A DNA stretch of 62,000 bases, from NCBI GenBank assembly GCA_012295275.1, contig CM022665.1, positions 26,069,446 through 26,131,445 of the forward strand, written 5' to 3'. The translations under genes were made by a program, and so were the position numbers. Of the stretch, positions 1 to 13,448 are shown piece by piece (the stretch's first letter is position 1; each line of letters starts with the position of its first letter). Source of the DNA: Chrysomallon squamiferum (lineage: Eukaryota; Mollusca; Gastropoda; Neomphalida; Peltospiridae). Under the pieces are notes generated by a model that saw nothing but the letters and a program-made list of their open reading frames with translations, had not been told where the DNA came from and did no database searches.

Positions 1-435
1 ACGAGATTCGAGAGAATGCAATATCGATTACTCCCGCAAGAGAAATTCTTCGCTAGCAGTTGAAAAATGAGTCTGTATTGTTAGGTAAGCATTTTGGAAA
101 ACAAAAATTCTCAAAGGAGCCTAAAGAAATAGCTTACGTGAGATGTGTCGTAGAGACAAATGAAATATTTTGTAAATATAAGTGTTAAGATGTATGGATT
201 TGCGTGCAAATTGGCAATTATAAGGTCCGGAGATGCCATAGAAGTGCTGAGGAATCTATCACAGTGTGACAGTATGTTCGCCGCCATTCAGGTAATGAGC
301 CCTCGGAGGACTTCAACAGTATTGCTGGAGTTTTTAATTGCTTCCGATAAAAATCGAAGTGTGTTGTCATACGAGTTCATTTGTTAAAACCATTAAAGAA
401 CAGGCTAAAAGCCGATTATAAAAGATAATAAAAAA

Positions 436-482
<47 letters not shown>

Positions 483-634
483 CTGTGTATATATTAGTGA
501 ATGATTGTATCGAAGAGGATGAAGGTAACAATGAGTTAATAAATAAATGTGTAATGCCTTTTGAATACAACACTGCGAGTGCTTATGTGTGCGACAGTGT
601 GTGTGTAATGTGATATGTATTTATATATGCATGC

Positions 635-697
<63 letters not shown>

Positions 698-1000
698 TAT
701 AAACTTCTAAAAATCGTAATTTTCAAACTTTGTTATTATTTTAATTTCAATTTATACAAATAATATTAGAGAGAAAGACTCAGAAGCAGAAGATTGCAGG
801 AAGAATCTGCCACTTTTGGGATATGTCTCTCCTCAAACATTGCTTCCTGACTTGTTTATCTAAGGCTACGGTATGTATTCTCCTGCTTATGAAAAGGTGC
901 ATGAAAAGCATCTCTTGTCAATAGTAGCTGATTCCACAGCAGTACACGTCATTACGTAACACTATTGCCTGTGTTAAGGCGTTTCATTAATATTCGTCAT
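1..1000. other. Gene-free, mostly unique AT-rich sequence with two TG arrays
   Basis: Apart from TG arrays at 436-479 and 639-695 and the possible SINE body towards 1000, nothing is recognisable. A 75-codon frame at 160-387 has no similarity I know. Confidence 0.5.
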
Positions 1001-1029
1001 TTTGTATCAACTTCGGTAGGATGAAGTAC

Positions 1030-1090
1030 CGAGGGGATTCGATCCTGAAAACTGCCATGCTAACCTGACTCCTAACCACTGGACTATATA
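1030..1090 (-). mobile_element. tRNA-derived SINE head
   Basis: On the minus strand an A-box TAGTCCAGTGG (1076-1086) fits TRGYNNARNGG exactly. Thirty nucleotides on, a B-box GGATCGAATCC (1035-1045) differs from GGTTCGANTCC at one base. This is the RNA polymerase III promoter of a tRNA gene, but I cannot fold a full cloverleaf, so a SINE is likelier than a working tRNA. The body would extend towards lower coordinates, perhaps to about 830; its end is not defined. Confidence 0.6.
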
Positions 1091-2239
1091 TATACTGCAT
1101 CCTGCGTCAATTCAGAAAGGGAAGCTGGTAGAACGTTTGACAACCTTGACTTATTTCTAAATTGCACACTTTATTTTTAAACTTTGTGCCGCTTCCTCAC
1201 ATGATAGATTGAGGAAGAACATGTCAGAAGTACCAGTCAATGTGGACAATTCCTCCAACCAAAGCCGCAGAAAGTGTGATTAATGCCTGGAAAAGTTCTC
1301 CGTAATAAATGATTACACATCGAATGTCAAGAGTTAAAACAAAAGGTTTATATTAGTCAAAGTCAGCAACATTTCTTACGTCTTCAGTTACAGTTTAATA
1401 TTTATTGTCCTAATATAATATCTGAATTTTTAATTGTTTTAATTTTTATTTTGTTTTGTTTGGTTTTTTTAAATAAATAAAGAAAGAACAAATTATATAA
1501 TAATAATAAAAAAAATAAACAAATAAATAAATTAAAAAATAAATAAAATTTAATAAATAAAAAATAACTATCAATTTATAAATTGACTGCTTGCGTTGTT
1601 ATCCGTAAAATCTTCTTCTTCTTTTTTCTTTTTTTTCTTTTTAAATCAGCAGGCAGTGATCTATATTCCTGGTTTTTCGAAGGTATCTTTATCTAGTATG
1701 ACTTCTAGTTGATAAATTATATGATACGAAACAAAGCACAGAATGTATTAATATTTAACACCCTTGCATGAACAGAAAGAAAACATCGAACTTGCAAATA
1801 TTATAACAGATAAATACATGCTGAATTACGGAGATGTGAAATGCCCTAACTTACAAATTAAGAAAAATTATTCTTTAGTACTAATATATTCCGTTTAATT
1901 CAATGGTGTTGCTTATCAGTCTTTGGGAAGGTTTTTATAAATAATATTTTTCTGCTGATTGATAAAAGTTGATCGTAAAGTGAGAGCAGCGGTTTTATCT
2001 AACCAAACAATCATTATAAAAAAAATATCGTAAAATAAAAAAAAATTAAAAATTAAAGCACCCGTATAACGTCTAATAAACTTCAAAAATAAAAAAACAA
2101 AATCACGAAATACATGCCCTCGCAACAACAACGAAATAGGTTCATTTTGTCTACGTGAATCTTTTTATTATATCATTGAGAACGGAATAAATAATGAAGT
2201 GCTGTCACTTTTATTTACTATCATTATTATTTTGTCACG

Positions 2240-2715
2240 GACCTCACCCATCTGTGCAACGTGTCACCTTCCAATAACATGCAACACCAAGCCCGAACAA
2301 CGCCAACGCTTTACGCGAAGCGTTTACCAGAAGACGACATTTATGACGTACACCGTAAATCAGTGCTCGTTTTAAGTTAACTTTTGCACAGGCGGCGTAT
2401 TATTACTACTGTTTCATTTTTGTGTCGCCTACCAACTTGCGAGTTTTGCATGTGCCTGCAGACTAAAATTACCAACCTACCCACCTGTTACATGATAAGT
2501 GCTATGCATGACGTTTCTGATTTCCATTCTCTGTCTACTGCCAAGTGACAGCTTCTGCTTTCCAGGATGATGGTTTTAATAAGCATAACAGAGCATGTCC
2601 ATCCAGGTGTGAAATCATTATGCGTATTCGGCGGTATGTTTGAAGGACGGTGTCGAAGAGGTGTTTGGAAGCTCGTTTCTCCGTCAACGCCAGTTTTGCA
2701 AAAACAACAGATGGT
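2240..2715. promoter_or_regulatory. Candidate enhancer island with four proneural-type E-boxes
   Basis: Balanced composition with no repeat. CAGATG on minus at 2249-2254 and plus at 2708-2713; CAGGTG on minus at 2482-2487 and plus at 2604-2609. No reading frame of note. INSM is the nearest gene, about 13 kb away. Confidence 0.4.
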
Positions 2716-2929
2716 AAATAGGCTGTAGTAGTTTGATGTACGGTTGAATAGCAGACTAACGTTTAAAAAATATATTAGCTGGATGTAAAAATGTTTCCAG
2801 CCGCGTTGAAGGATTTTATTATTTATGTGTTCAGTTATTGCAGCCTAATGATAGAGGCAGCTGCTGGTATGAATGATTCAAAGCCTGATTTAGTGAAATG
2901 GTAAAAATAATAAATTGAAAGTATTCACA

Positions 2930-3186
2930 ACTCTGTGTTAGGGAATTGAGAGTGAAACATATTTTACTAAAGAATTATAAAACAAATAAAACAAAAAAAA
3001 CAACAACAAATAAATAAATAAATAAATATATAAAACAAATGAACGAATGAATGAATGAATAAATTAGAAAAAAACAAAGAGGAAAGTAAATAAAAAAGAG
3101 AACATTATGAAATGATCAAAACCACAAAACTCTACTCTGAATATTTTATGGTAAACAGAATAAAATATTTATTATTATAATTATTG

Positions 3187-3246
<60 letters not shown>

Positions 3247-3967
3247 TTTTTCTGTTATTATTGAAGAAAAAAGTTAATTAAAATTAACATCTAAAGCAAT
3301 CATTTAGAAAAACATAACAACAACAACAACAACAACAATAATAATAATAATAATACAAACAAAATGATTAAAAAAAAAAAAAAAAAAAATCCAATTACAC
3401 TTAAAAAAAAAAAAAAAAAATTCCCGTCTCTAAAATAGCCAAATGATTTCTGTGAGACGGTTTGTTACACGCGAACACACAAATGTTGTGTGATTGCCAG
3501 GGCGACAGCAGTTAGGCACATTACAACGTTGTTAAACGTTCTTTAGATTAACGGTGATCACATAACCACGGTCTGTGAGAAGGAGTCGTATCTCACCATC
3601 GCTGTTTCGCGTTCAATCTTGTCCGATAATTACAGACCCCAACTTTGATTTCAGACATGATTTATGTTCTTGGCTGATGTTGTCGTCGTCGGAGATCACA
3701 TCGAGTCTATCCGACGCTGTCGGGGACAGGTAGATGATCAATGCGACCGATACAAAGATAATTAAATGAAAATGAAAAGCGTAGTTACCTCGCTGTTTCG
3801 CCATAATTGAATAAGCATTCGTCACTTGTACAGGCATGATCAATAACGTTATATGAAAAACAAAAAGATGAAGAAAAGGATCGTTGCGTGATAAATATTT
3901 CTGATTGTGAAACATAGCTTTACATACTTATTGGGCGTGAGACACACACACACACACACACGCGCGC

Positions 3968-4038
<71 letters not shown>

Positions 4039-4560
4039 GAACAATATTACCTTTCCTTCTAATATTAGCAGCGGAGAATAAGGGAGATAACCTTTCATAA
4101 CACCTTATACTTTCGAAGTTTTGAGAGAACCCATTGTCACTCAAACATGACAAAATTTGGAACAATGAGAGCAGAACCCAACGACGTCAGTCATTATCAT
4201 AATAATAATCACAGAGCAAATATACATATTAAAAGAATCCTTTCTGTGAATTTCGTTTTATCAGAATGCTGTATATAATAATAATAAGAAGAAGAAGAAG
4301 AAGAACAAATAGAAGAAGAAGAAGAAGAAAAATAATTTTGATTCATTATTGCCTTGATCATTATTAAAGACATTATTATCAACACGAAGTTTTTTCTTAT
4401 TGTTAATATTATTATTATTGTTGTTGTTGTTGTTTCTGATGATGATGATGATGATGCTGTTGCTGTTGTAATAGTAGTTGTCATCATCATCATTATTATT
4501 ATGATAATGATTTTCTTCTTCATCACCATCACTTAAATAAGAAATAAGAAATTAAAAACA
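2930..4560. other. Gene-free tract, mostly low complexity
   Basis: TAAA, GAAT, ATT and AAC arrays and A runs to 3420, a balanced island at 3421-3900 with an unconvincing 100-codon minus frame, the CA/GA array, and AAG/GTT/GAT triplets at 4280-4500. Confidence 0.5.
3942..4034. repeat. Compound (CA)n-(CG)n-(GA)n microsatellite
   Basis: CA units, a short CGCGCGCG bridge, then about 32 GA units. A mirror arrangement (GCGCGC, CT, TG) occurs at 6110-6183. Confidence 0.95.
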
Positions 4561-4659
4561 GAATAGAGTACCTGAAATAAAGCTTTTTCTTGAATGTATT
4601 ATTATTATTATTATTATTATTTAGATAAGTTTTTCAGTAGATATTATGAACAGATTTTG

Positions 4660-4870
4660 GTATTCTAAACTGTGAGTATCGACATGTCGCCCCCAGTGTT
4701 GGTATTATCTATTATTAATCAGTTTATCAGTAACCACACTGAATCTCACTCAGCCAATTGGGTCTAGTAGAAATCGCGTGATGACGTCATCAGTTGCTGT
4801 ATTATCACAATTGTGGATGAATGTGGTAACAACAACCATTGCGACAATGATTTTTAGGTCATTTTATACT
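4660..4870. promoter_or_regulatory. Island with 14-bp CRE palindrome
   Basis: TGATGACGTCATCA (4779-4792), a perfect palindrome containing the full CREB/ATF site TGACGTCA. Confidence 0.4.
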
Positions 4871-4899
4871 GATAAGGATCTGATTTTTTAATTAATTTT

Positions 4900-4965
<66 letters not shown>

Positions 4966-5799
4966 ACTGAGGGGTTTTTTACTTCTTTTCTTTTTAATTT
5001 TTTTTGTTTTTTGTTTTTTTTGTTGTTGTTTTGCTTCACATGGACTATAAGGTTTCGCATGAATGATTTGTCACCGAGTGATTACATCTAACCGTAACGT
5101 TGTGCAAGAACGATGACATCTCGTATCAAAGTGTTGACGTTGATAATGATAATTATGTAGACAGGTCAGTTTATTAGTATTGTAATACGAGTTATCACCT
5201 TTACACACCTGACTTCTGACACAGAAACAAAGAACGAAAGAATATACGTATTAATAAACGAAACAAAGATGAAAGCTTTTTCTAAAAAAAAAATGTATAT
5301 AGGTTTAAAAATTGAATGATAATTATAATAAAGATGTTGGTAAAATAATAATAATAATAAATACTGTTACTGCTACTACTATTACAATGGTGATGATGAT
5401 AGTAAGACAACAGAAAGAAAAATAAAATTAAAGTAGTATTATACATATCAGTATATTATGACAACTTATTTATAACGTCTGGTAAGGCAAATTAATATTA
5501 TGTCTAATCTCTTTTGTTATTAACGAGAAAAGTGGCGAATTACGAAACCTTACTTCATGCTGGCTGGTATTTTCCTAAAAATTTTAAAATATAAAAAAAC
5601 AAACTTATGTAAATAATAAGAAGAAGAAAAAGAAAAAGAAACAACAACAACAACAATAATAAAAATTATAACAAGAAAATACGAATAAAGGAGCAGAAGC
5701 GAGAGTAATAATAACACCACTGCTGCTGCTACAACTACAACAACTACTACTACTACTGATGATATCTATATATATATATTATTAAACAGTAGTTTTATA

Positions 5800-6010
5800 A
5801 CTCATTTTTCTCACAGCTGAATATCGTTTCAGTGCACTGTTATTATGTCATAACTTCTGACGTCATTTCTACTTTATATATTACGTAATATATTGAATGA
5901 CCACGAGTGGTGGAATGTGTTCAGCAGAAGATATGACATATTATTATTACTTGGGATGTGGTATACAATAGCACAGCGCTTTCCACCTCATATATTAAAC
6001 GTTTTAATTC
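5800..6010. promoter_or_regulatory. Island with CRE and PAR-bZIP palindrome
   Basis: TGACGTCA (5858-5865) lies 10 bp from ATATATTACGTAATATAT (5876-5893), an 18-bp perfect palindrome centred on the PAR-bZIP/E4BP4 site TTACGTAA. Confidence 0.4.
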
Positions 6011-6132
6011 ATTACGCTAAACGATAAATAGTTTTACGCAATATTATATAACATTACCGTGGATTCTAACAAGGCGTATTATTACTTGCTTTTTTGTTTT
6101 CACAAAAGAGTGCGCGTGCGCGCGCTCTCTCT

Positions 6133-6184
<52 letters not shown>

Positions 6185-6996
6185 CTAGAATTATTTTGTG
6201 TATTAATAACAGTCTGGCTTTATTTTATTGCATTATTTTAATACTGTTTTTATTATTATTTTATGTAATTTTATTTTATTTGTTTTTATTTTATCACTTC
6301 ATATCGCCGATTATCGTTTAATGTGATTATAAATCTTTCACATAAATTAATAATTAAACAGGAGAAAAATAAAACAAAAACCCATAAAAATGTTAAAAGC
6401 TCACTGACACAAACGAACAGTCGATATTTAATGCCTAAGAAATTAGACACAACAGTAATTTGAAAGCTTACACAGCACGCCTGTCTTGGCCACCATTCAA
6501 TCGACTGTTGATAGTTACTTTTTTTATTTATATAAATATAAGAAGAAAAACATACATCTTAAAAATATTTACTTGCATGCATGTATATATGTACATATCC
6601 CTGTCTGTCTGTATCAATGTGTGCATATGCATGTGTATGCATGTGTGTGTGTGTATGTATGTATGCATATATGTATGTATGCAAAATTAATAACTAAATT
6701 GTATAGTGTATTGCTTATTGAAAATAAGAATCTTGGTTAGTGTGCCTATTTTAGTAGACTATGGTTAAGGGCAGCGTAAAAACAAATATAAGTTTGTTCG
6801 TATTACCAGTCTAACAGGCCAAATGTAGAATTTACTGTTTTACACAAGACAAGTATTAGTTAGACCCTTACGTTAATTTCGCATCATATTTAATAATTAA
6901 CATAGAAACAATATGAATGGCAAATGCTTTTTGTAGTCATTTTGTTAAATGTATTTTACCAACACATAACGTTCATATTTTATTTTGTGAACTACG

Positions 6997-7288
6997 TGTA
7001 TATCATTTGTATATAAATTGCATACATCCTTTGTGTATAAATTACATACACATTATTTGTGAATAAATTACATATACATTATTTGTGTATAAATTACACA
7101 AACATCCTAGATGTATAAATTACACAAACATCCTAGATGTATAAATTACACAAACATCCTAGATGTATAAATTACACAAACATCCTAGATGTATAAATTA
7201 CACATACATCTTTTGTGTTTAAATTGTACATACATCCTTTGTGTATAAATTACACAAACATCCTTTGTGTATAAATTGAATACATCCT
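6997..7288. repeat. 26-bp minisatellite, about 11 copies
   Basis: Unit ATAAATTACACAAACATCCT plus AGATGT, with four identical copies in the middle (7093-7194) and diverged copies at both sides, a typical array homogenised at its centre. Each central unit contains ACATC-CTA-GATGT, a 5-bp inverted repeat. Confidence 0.9.
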
Positions 7289-7659
7289 CTTATAAAAATG
7301 CATGGAAGAATTAAAATGATTGCAGTTAATCACAAAATTATGCAAATAATGTTAATAAAATATTTAAAATTTTAAATTTTCTGTAATTCTGTTGGTTCAT
7401 AGATTATTAAATAGAAGGGGGTTGTTGTAATTTATACCGTATTAATGATGTATGACGCACTGGTGAACTTTTCAACAATGGTTAAACATAATATAGGGGT
7501 TTTATTTTTCTTTCTTTTTTTTTCTTTTTTTAACGGGGTATGCGAATATTTAATGGGGTTTCATCTTCTTCTTCTGCTTTTTATTTTTAATTTATTTATT
7601 ATTTCGTTTTTGTTTTTTGTTTTTTAAATTTTATATTTAATTTTATTTATTTTATTTTA

Positions 7660-7723
<64 letters not shown>

Positions 7724-8089
7724 TTATTTTATACTTTTGGTTTTGTTTTGTTTTCAGATGAAATATACAAAATTGTATTTAAATGAAAAAAAAAAAAAAA
7801 AAGGAATAAAAAACCGCAAACAACTAATTGTATATTATATTCCTGGCATCAGTAATTAACAAAAAAAAATAATCAAAAATAATTCTAATTCCCGACGACA
7901 TTAAAATATTAATTCATTTTTATAATCATAGTAAGATCTTTTGTGACTTAAACAAAACATTAAACACTTTTCAAACGACACTCTCAATAAAATTTATAAA
8001 ATTAATTTTCAACATTATTGTCTTGAAAATGAAAAAATATAAAAAATAAAAAGATACAAAATTCTTTGAAATTAATATTCCTAGACTCT

Positions 8090-8510
8090 TGCAATCGGTT
8101 TAATTTGGCATCGGTATTCTTTCGTTTTGAATTTTCAAACATTAACAGCGGCTTTATACTGGTTAAAATGAACACACCTCTAACACAGCGAAGTATTGTC
8201 GCACTTTTTCGAGTCTAAATTTTCTCTTTGTGTTTTCCGAAATCACGTTTCTAAATCAGGTTGAACTGTACGCAGACATGAGGGCCTGCCTTCGATATTT
8301 TTAATAGGCACACACGGGCTTTCAAAACCTCCCAGGAACAATACCTGCATGTCTCATAGCGCACGCGCTGTCTTTTTCCCCAGCCACTCACGTGCGCTCG
8401 AGACAAGCAGGTGCGCCGTGATCATTGTAACGGCGGTAAAATCTTTCTCATCTCGACTTTGAACTGGGAACACATGTTGGCATTCAGTATCGATCAGTCG
8501 GTTAGCTTCC
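8090..8510. promoter_or_regulatory. Non-repetitive island, candidate regulatory
   Basis: CpG-containing block with GCACGCGCT (CACGCG 8362-8367), CACGTG near 8389 and CAGGTG at 8408-8413. No frame of note. Confidence 0.3.
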
Positions 8511-8599
8511 TTCTACTTCTTTATGAAAATTTACAATAAATAGCAAAACAAGATTACCGATGTGTTTCATTTTTCTCGACGTTATAAAGCTTTTTGTTT

Positions 8600-10499
8600 T
8601 CTCCTTCAAATCGACCACAATGTGAAATAAATTTATATTAACATGCTGGATCGGAAAAATTCATTTCTTTTTTTTTTTTTTTTTTTTTTTATTATTACTG
8701 TTATTTTATTGTTATTTTTTATTTATTTATTTTTTTTTTTTTTATTATTATTTATTTATTTATTAATCGATGAGAGAAAGAAAAAAGATCAAATTCTTTT
8801 CTTTTCTTTTTTAAAGTATTTTTGTATTGCTGTTTTCATTTTTTCTTTAATATTATTTTTATTTTATTACTTTTATTTCTTCATTTAATTAAAAATGAAC
8901 TAAAAAAAAAAAAAAATGTTTGGTAGGAACTTATAAGATAAAGGTTTTTAAACTAGTCAGGTGAAAGAATCTAACAAAACCAAAAAGAAAATTAAAAATT
9001 AAAAATTTTAAAAATGTCATTATTCGTATTGTCCAGTTAGATATTATACATAACAATTAAAAAGAGAATAAATTCTAGAACAAGAACGACAAAAAAGAAG
9101 AAAAAATGTTGAAAGATAAAGAAAAAAAACAAAAAAAAACTTCTCGTATTTAATAGAAATCACTCAACCATGAAAACAGAACACAAAGAATAACAAGAAA
9201 TCGAATTCAATAACTTTCCATTTGAGCCTCAAAATATTTAATTTCAGTTCAAATAATATTGTCTTTGAGAGAGAAATGGGGAGGAGGAAGTAAAAAAAAA
9301 AAAAATTAAAAAACAAAAAGAAAGAAAAGCAAAACAGAAGGAAAGTAAAGAAGAAATAAAGAAAAAGGAAAGAAAAATTTAAAAGAATGAAAACGAAAGT
9401 TGTAAATTTGAAAAAGTTTTATTTTAAAATACATTGTGGATATTTGTTCAATGTGAACAGTTTTACAGAAATCAATATCTTGCTCGTTATAATTTGATTT
9501 GCTTGTTTTGATTTATTGTTGGGGTACTGCATTCCAGGAAACATCAGAGAATTCCAAACTTGGTCATTTCCCGAACGTCTCAATGCGTCGATGACTAAGA
9601 TGGTGACAAAACGTGTCGTCACCGCCGCAGACGTTAATCGTGACGCATAGCGCGTGCAGTGACATCACCACTAAACGATGTCTTGTTGTGGCTATTTTTT
9701 TTCTCTCTCTCTCTCTTTATTAAAGATAATAATAATAATAATTTTTTTTTTTTTTTTTTTTTTTTCTTTGTTTTCATTAATAGTAAAATGGATAAATGTT
9801 AAATAACTATTATCATTTTGTACAAAAAAAAAAGTATTACGAATCGAAATTTAAATTTAAATAAGTTATCGGGCAATGTCATTGCAATCCTGTTAAATTA
9901 TTCAGGCCCTAATTTTTTTTTTTTTTTTTTTTTACTTATTAATACATTTAACTGGTCATCTGTATTGTTTCTTTTATGTAAATAAATAAATAAATAATAA
10001 AATAATAATAAAATAATAATAATAATATTAATAATAATATTTTATATTTACTCCTTTATAAGAACACCACAAAATTTAATTATAATACAGATAATGATAC
10101 CTTAATGTAGGGAAAGTTGTATAGCTTTCGACATTTGTTTTATTAACTTGATTCAAGATTTCAGTCATACATATCCACCCATCTTTACTGAATTATTATT
10201 TACAATACATGTCACATGGATTTTTGAGCCAAAATGGATTTTTATGTAACTTAATATTGAATAATCTTCCGTAACAGCTTACAGCTTTAATTGCTTTAAA
10301 TATGAGACGATTCCATTAGTTGATTGTTTATTTTACACTCATCGAAATTTGAATCACACAGACACGGGATTTAGAGCTCAGTAAATTTCACAGCTATTTA
10401 TTAGAGCCACAAGAAACAAATAATCCAGATTATGTAATACAATATTCAACACAGTGTAACAGACTTAATGAAAATATATAAACATATTAGATGGGCACC

Positions 10500-10530
<31 letters not shown>

Positions 10531-11396
10531 AGACTTTAGTTGTAAGTCATCATATACGTAATTTATCATCAAATAAAGAACCAGCTTGACCAATTCGAAT
10601 GCCATGACTAAACATTAAAACAACACATTTTTCATGGTGTTTTCTTCTGTATTTAGAGTATATATATGGAAAGACACACACAGAGACATGCGACGAACAC
10701 ACCCGCTGACCTGTCAGAAAGCGTGCCCGTCGTAGACGTGCTTCACAACAGCTAGCTCTGATTAGCACGTTAATTTTTTTCATTTCATTTCACAGACACA
10801 CAGACAAACACACGTGTACGTATGTATGCATATATATATAATAATAATCATATCACCAATTCTCTACATAATTAAATAATCACTGAGTTAACCATAAACA
10901 AAACTGTCATACTATTATTAATAATTGAATATTATTATTTCTGTTCACAAATGTCTGTATTTTAGTGCTATACTTTAGTTTTGTAAGTTTTTGTGTGACT
11001 GAAAGAATGACCAGCTATAAATATAAATATATGACTATATATAATTATATGAAATAACATTGGGTTTTAATCATTGTTAATGAAAATTTCAGTTATAAAC
11101 TAAATCCTCATTATAAAACAACTCGTGGTCATTATTTTTAACAAATAATATTTTGGTTCTGTACATTGTCTAACTTCAATGGAAATAATAATATTCTTAA
11201 GTTATATTACAGAAACATTGCATAAATTCGTATAAATAATAATAATAATAATAATAATAATAACGTCTTCCCTATCTTCTGTTACACAAAAGTAAAAGAA
11301 ACACAAACCCAGAATATGTTTATTGAAACAGTGTTTACGTTAATGCATACGTATACATAATTAGGTGTGTATATCGTGTGTGTTAGTTTCTGTTTC

Positions 11397-11448
<52 letters not shown>

Positions 11449-12200
11449 TGTCTGTTATAACAATACGAATATTTAATATTTAACACCAAAGAAATAAGTA
11501 ACACTTTGTCATCCTATCCAAATCTACAGTCAGTCATTTTCTTGGCGACAGCTTTCTTTTAACTTTTTGTTTATTATTATTATTATTATTTTCATTACTT
11601 TAGCTTTGTCAAAACTGCCTTGATATTTCCTTGCTCAGATTTTTTTTTTTTTTTTTTTTTTTTTGCTCATAAACGTAGCATTTCTGTGCTTGGGTCGATA
11701 AAAAGTAATAAAGACGAGAAAACACTAAATGCACATTATGCCCAAAGGCATGGAGAATTACCTGTGTTAGACCATGAGCGACAGTCGTGTCTCTCCGCTT
11801 TGTACGCACCAAACCGTAACCTTTGTCTTCGCAGCCAATTTTGCACGTGTCCCTGATGTTTTCAGTGATAACATGAGATTGGATGCCGAGAACATCAATA
11901 AACGTAGTTAAAATAGGTGGAGTAAATAATGAACATCGTGTTGTTCATCTGACGTGGATAAACTGTATTGTTAGCAATGGTTATTGGCGTTTTGAACGAA
12001 AAAGAAATTGAAGAAAAAAAATAATAAAAAAGGAAGATGTAACTTTGATAACGTTCTGTTCAAAAAGTGATGTTGTCTGTATGTTTTTGAATACTGAAAT
12101 TAATCAGCGTCTGATATTACTATAGAAGAATGCCGATTTTTTTTTTTTTTTTTTTTGTAAAGATGAATGTTTATATGCAATATAGTGAATTTATATATGT
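8600..12200. other. Gene-free AT desert with small islands
   Basis: T and A homopolymers (8668, 9743, 9910, 11640), AT and AAT arrays. Small balanced islands occur at 9400-9690, 10560-10780 and 11680-11890. None shows a recognisable product. Confidence 0.5.
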
Positions 12201-12245
12201 CGGTATGTGTATAAGTATGTAAGTATGTATGTATGTATGTAAGCA

Positions 12246-12331
12246 TATATGTATGTAAGGTATATGTGTGCATGTATGTATGTAAGGTATATGTGTGCAT
12301 GTATGTATGTAAGGTATATGTGTGCATGTAT
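12246..12331. repeat. 27-bp minisatellite, three copies
   Basis: Three near-identical 27-bp units, with landmark GTAAGGTATATGTGTGCAT, embedded in a GTAT/TG-rich tract that runs from about 12200 to 12370. The long open frames across it are repeat products. Confidence 0.85.
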
Positions 12332-12769
12332 GTGTACGGGTGTGTGTGTGTTGGGTGTGTCTGTGTATGTATTGATTCGGTTAATACTTCACACATATAT
12401 TTTGCAGTTAAATCTCATATTCTTTTATTTTTATTTTTACCTGATTAAAACGAGTATTATTATCATTTTATTTTTTATTAATTAATTATTATTTCTGTAT
12501 ATATTTACTTTGTTTGCTTCTAAATGTGATTTATTTCTCAGTGTTTCTTTATGTAAAATTAACAGAACAATGAAGCATTAACTACAAGACATCAAAAAAT
12601 ATATATATATATATTAAAAAAATAATAATAATAAATAACAACAAAAAAGACAAAAAAAAACAACAACTAGAAACATAAAAGAGCGTTCGTAATCAATTTT
12701 GCTTTTTATCATCAGCAGACCAGAACGTGTATTTTAAAAGTTAAATATGGGCGCATTATTATGAAGTAC

Positions 12770-13000
12770 GCTACTCGAAATTTTCAACAAAGAAAACAAT
12801 CCAGAAGAATCGGCTCTCCCCGGCGATAACCGTTAGTTTTCGACAGATGGTACCGCTACCAGTCGATCCGAACCGATCCATTGTTAAAGCCAACGAGACC
12901 CCGGGTGGTGCTAATTACCGTCAAGGACAGGTGGTTCACCGGCAAGTGTCGCAGGCTGACGACTTTGATTGCACATTACGATAATATCGACAATCCCCAA
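12770..13000. promoter_or_regulatory. Candidate enhancer island
   Basis: Repeat-free, CpG-containing. CAGATG at 12844-12849, CAGGTG at 12928-12933, a homeodomain-type CTAATTACC at about 12911 and a Sox-type CATTGTTA at about 12879, all within 100 bp. It lies about 3 kb downstream of the INSM stop. Confidence 0.4.
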
Positions 13001-13416
13001 AGAAATATGAAATGTAAATAACGGCAGATAAGGAAGTCTGATACAGCCAATATTTCTGAATTTTGGACTGAGAATTAGAAATACGACGCAAACAAACGTA
13101 TGGAGTGTATTTTACTTCAATACAAACTGATGGAGCTTTTGTAAAATTTGTTTTTATTGTTATTTTAATTACATGTTTAATGCCTTGTGTTTGTTTAATT
13201 GAATTTCACAAAAGCGAATTACTCTAGAGAGCAGTGTCTTGGTTTTATTTGTTCTGTGTTATCGTGTTTCATACTGAATGCTTTTTACAGTGCAATCATT
13301 CTGTCTTAGGCAGAATTCTTGAACAGTTTGGTTCTTTTTATTAGCTTTATTTTCTATCTCTCTCTTTCTTTTTTTTTTTTTTTCCTTTTTAAATTTTCTT
13401 TGTTTTTTTTTAATTT

Positions 13417-13448
<32 letters not shown>

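Noticed and set aside
1120-1150. AGCTGGTAGAACG, resembling a tRNA/SINE A-box region
   Set aside because: No B-box follows; too short to call.
3613-3915. 100-codon minus frame with a hydrophobic segment
   Set aside because: No recognised family, no splice or promoter context; AT-rich hydrophobic frames of this size are expected by chance.
4209-4536. Long frames of poly-Ile/Met/Ser/Val
   Set aside because: Translations of triplet and dinucleotide arrays on both strands; the same holds for frames at 12100-12485, 26642-27088, 27575-27784, 34909-35283, 36705-37059, 37165-37678 and 38237-38644.
6997-7288. Possible CRISPR-like array
   Set aside because: Units are contiguous without spacers; the DNA is eukaryotic. 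It is a minisatellite.
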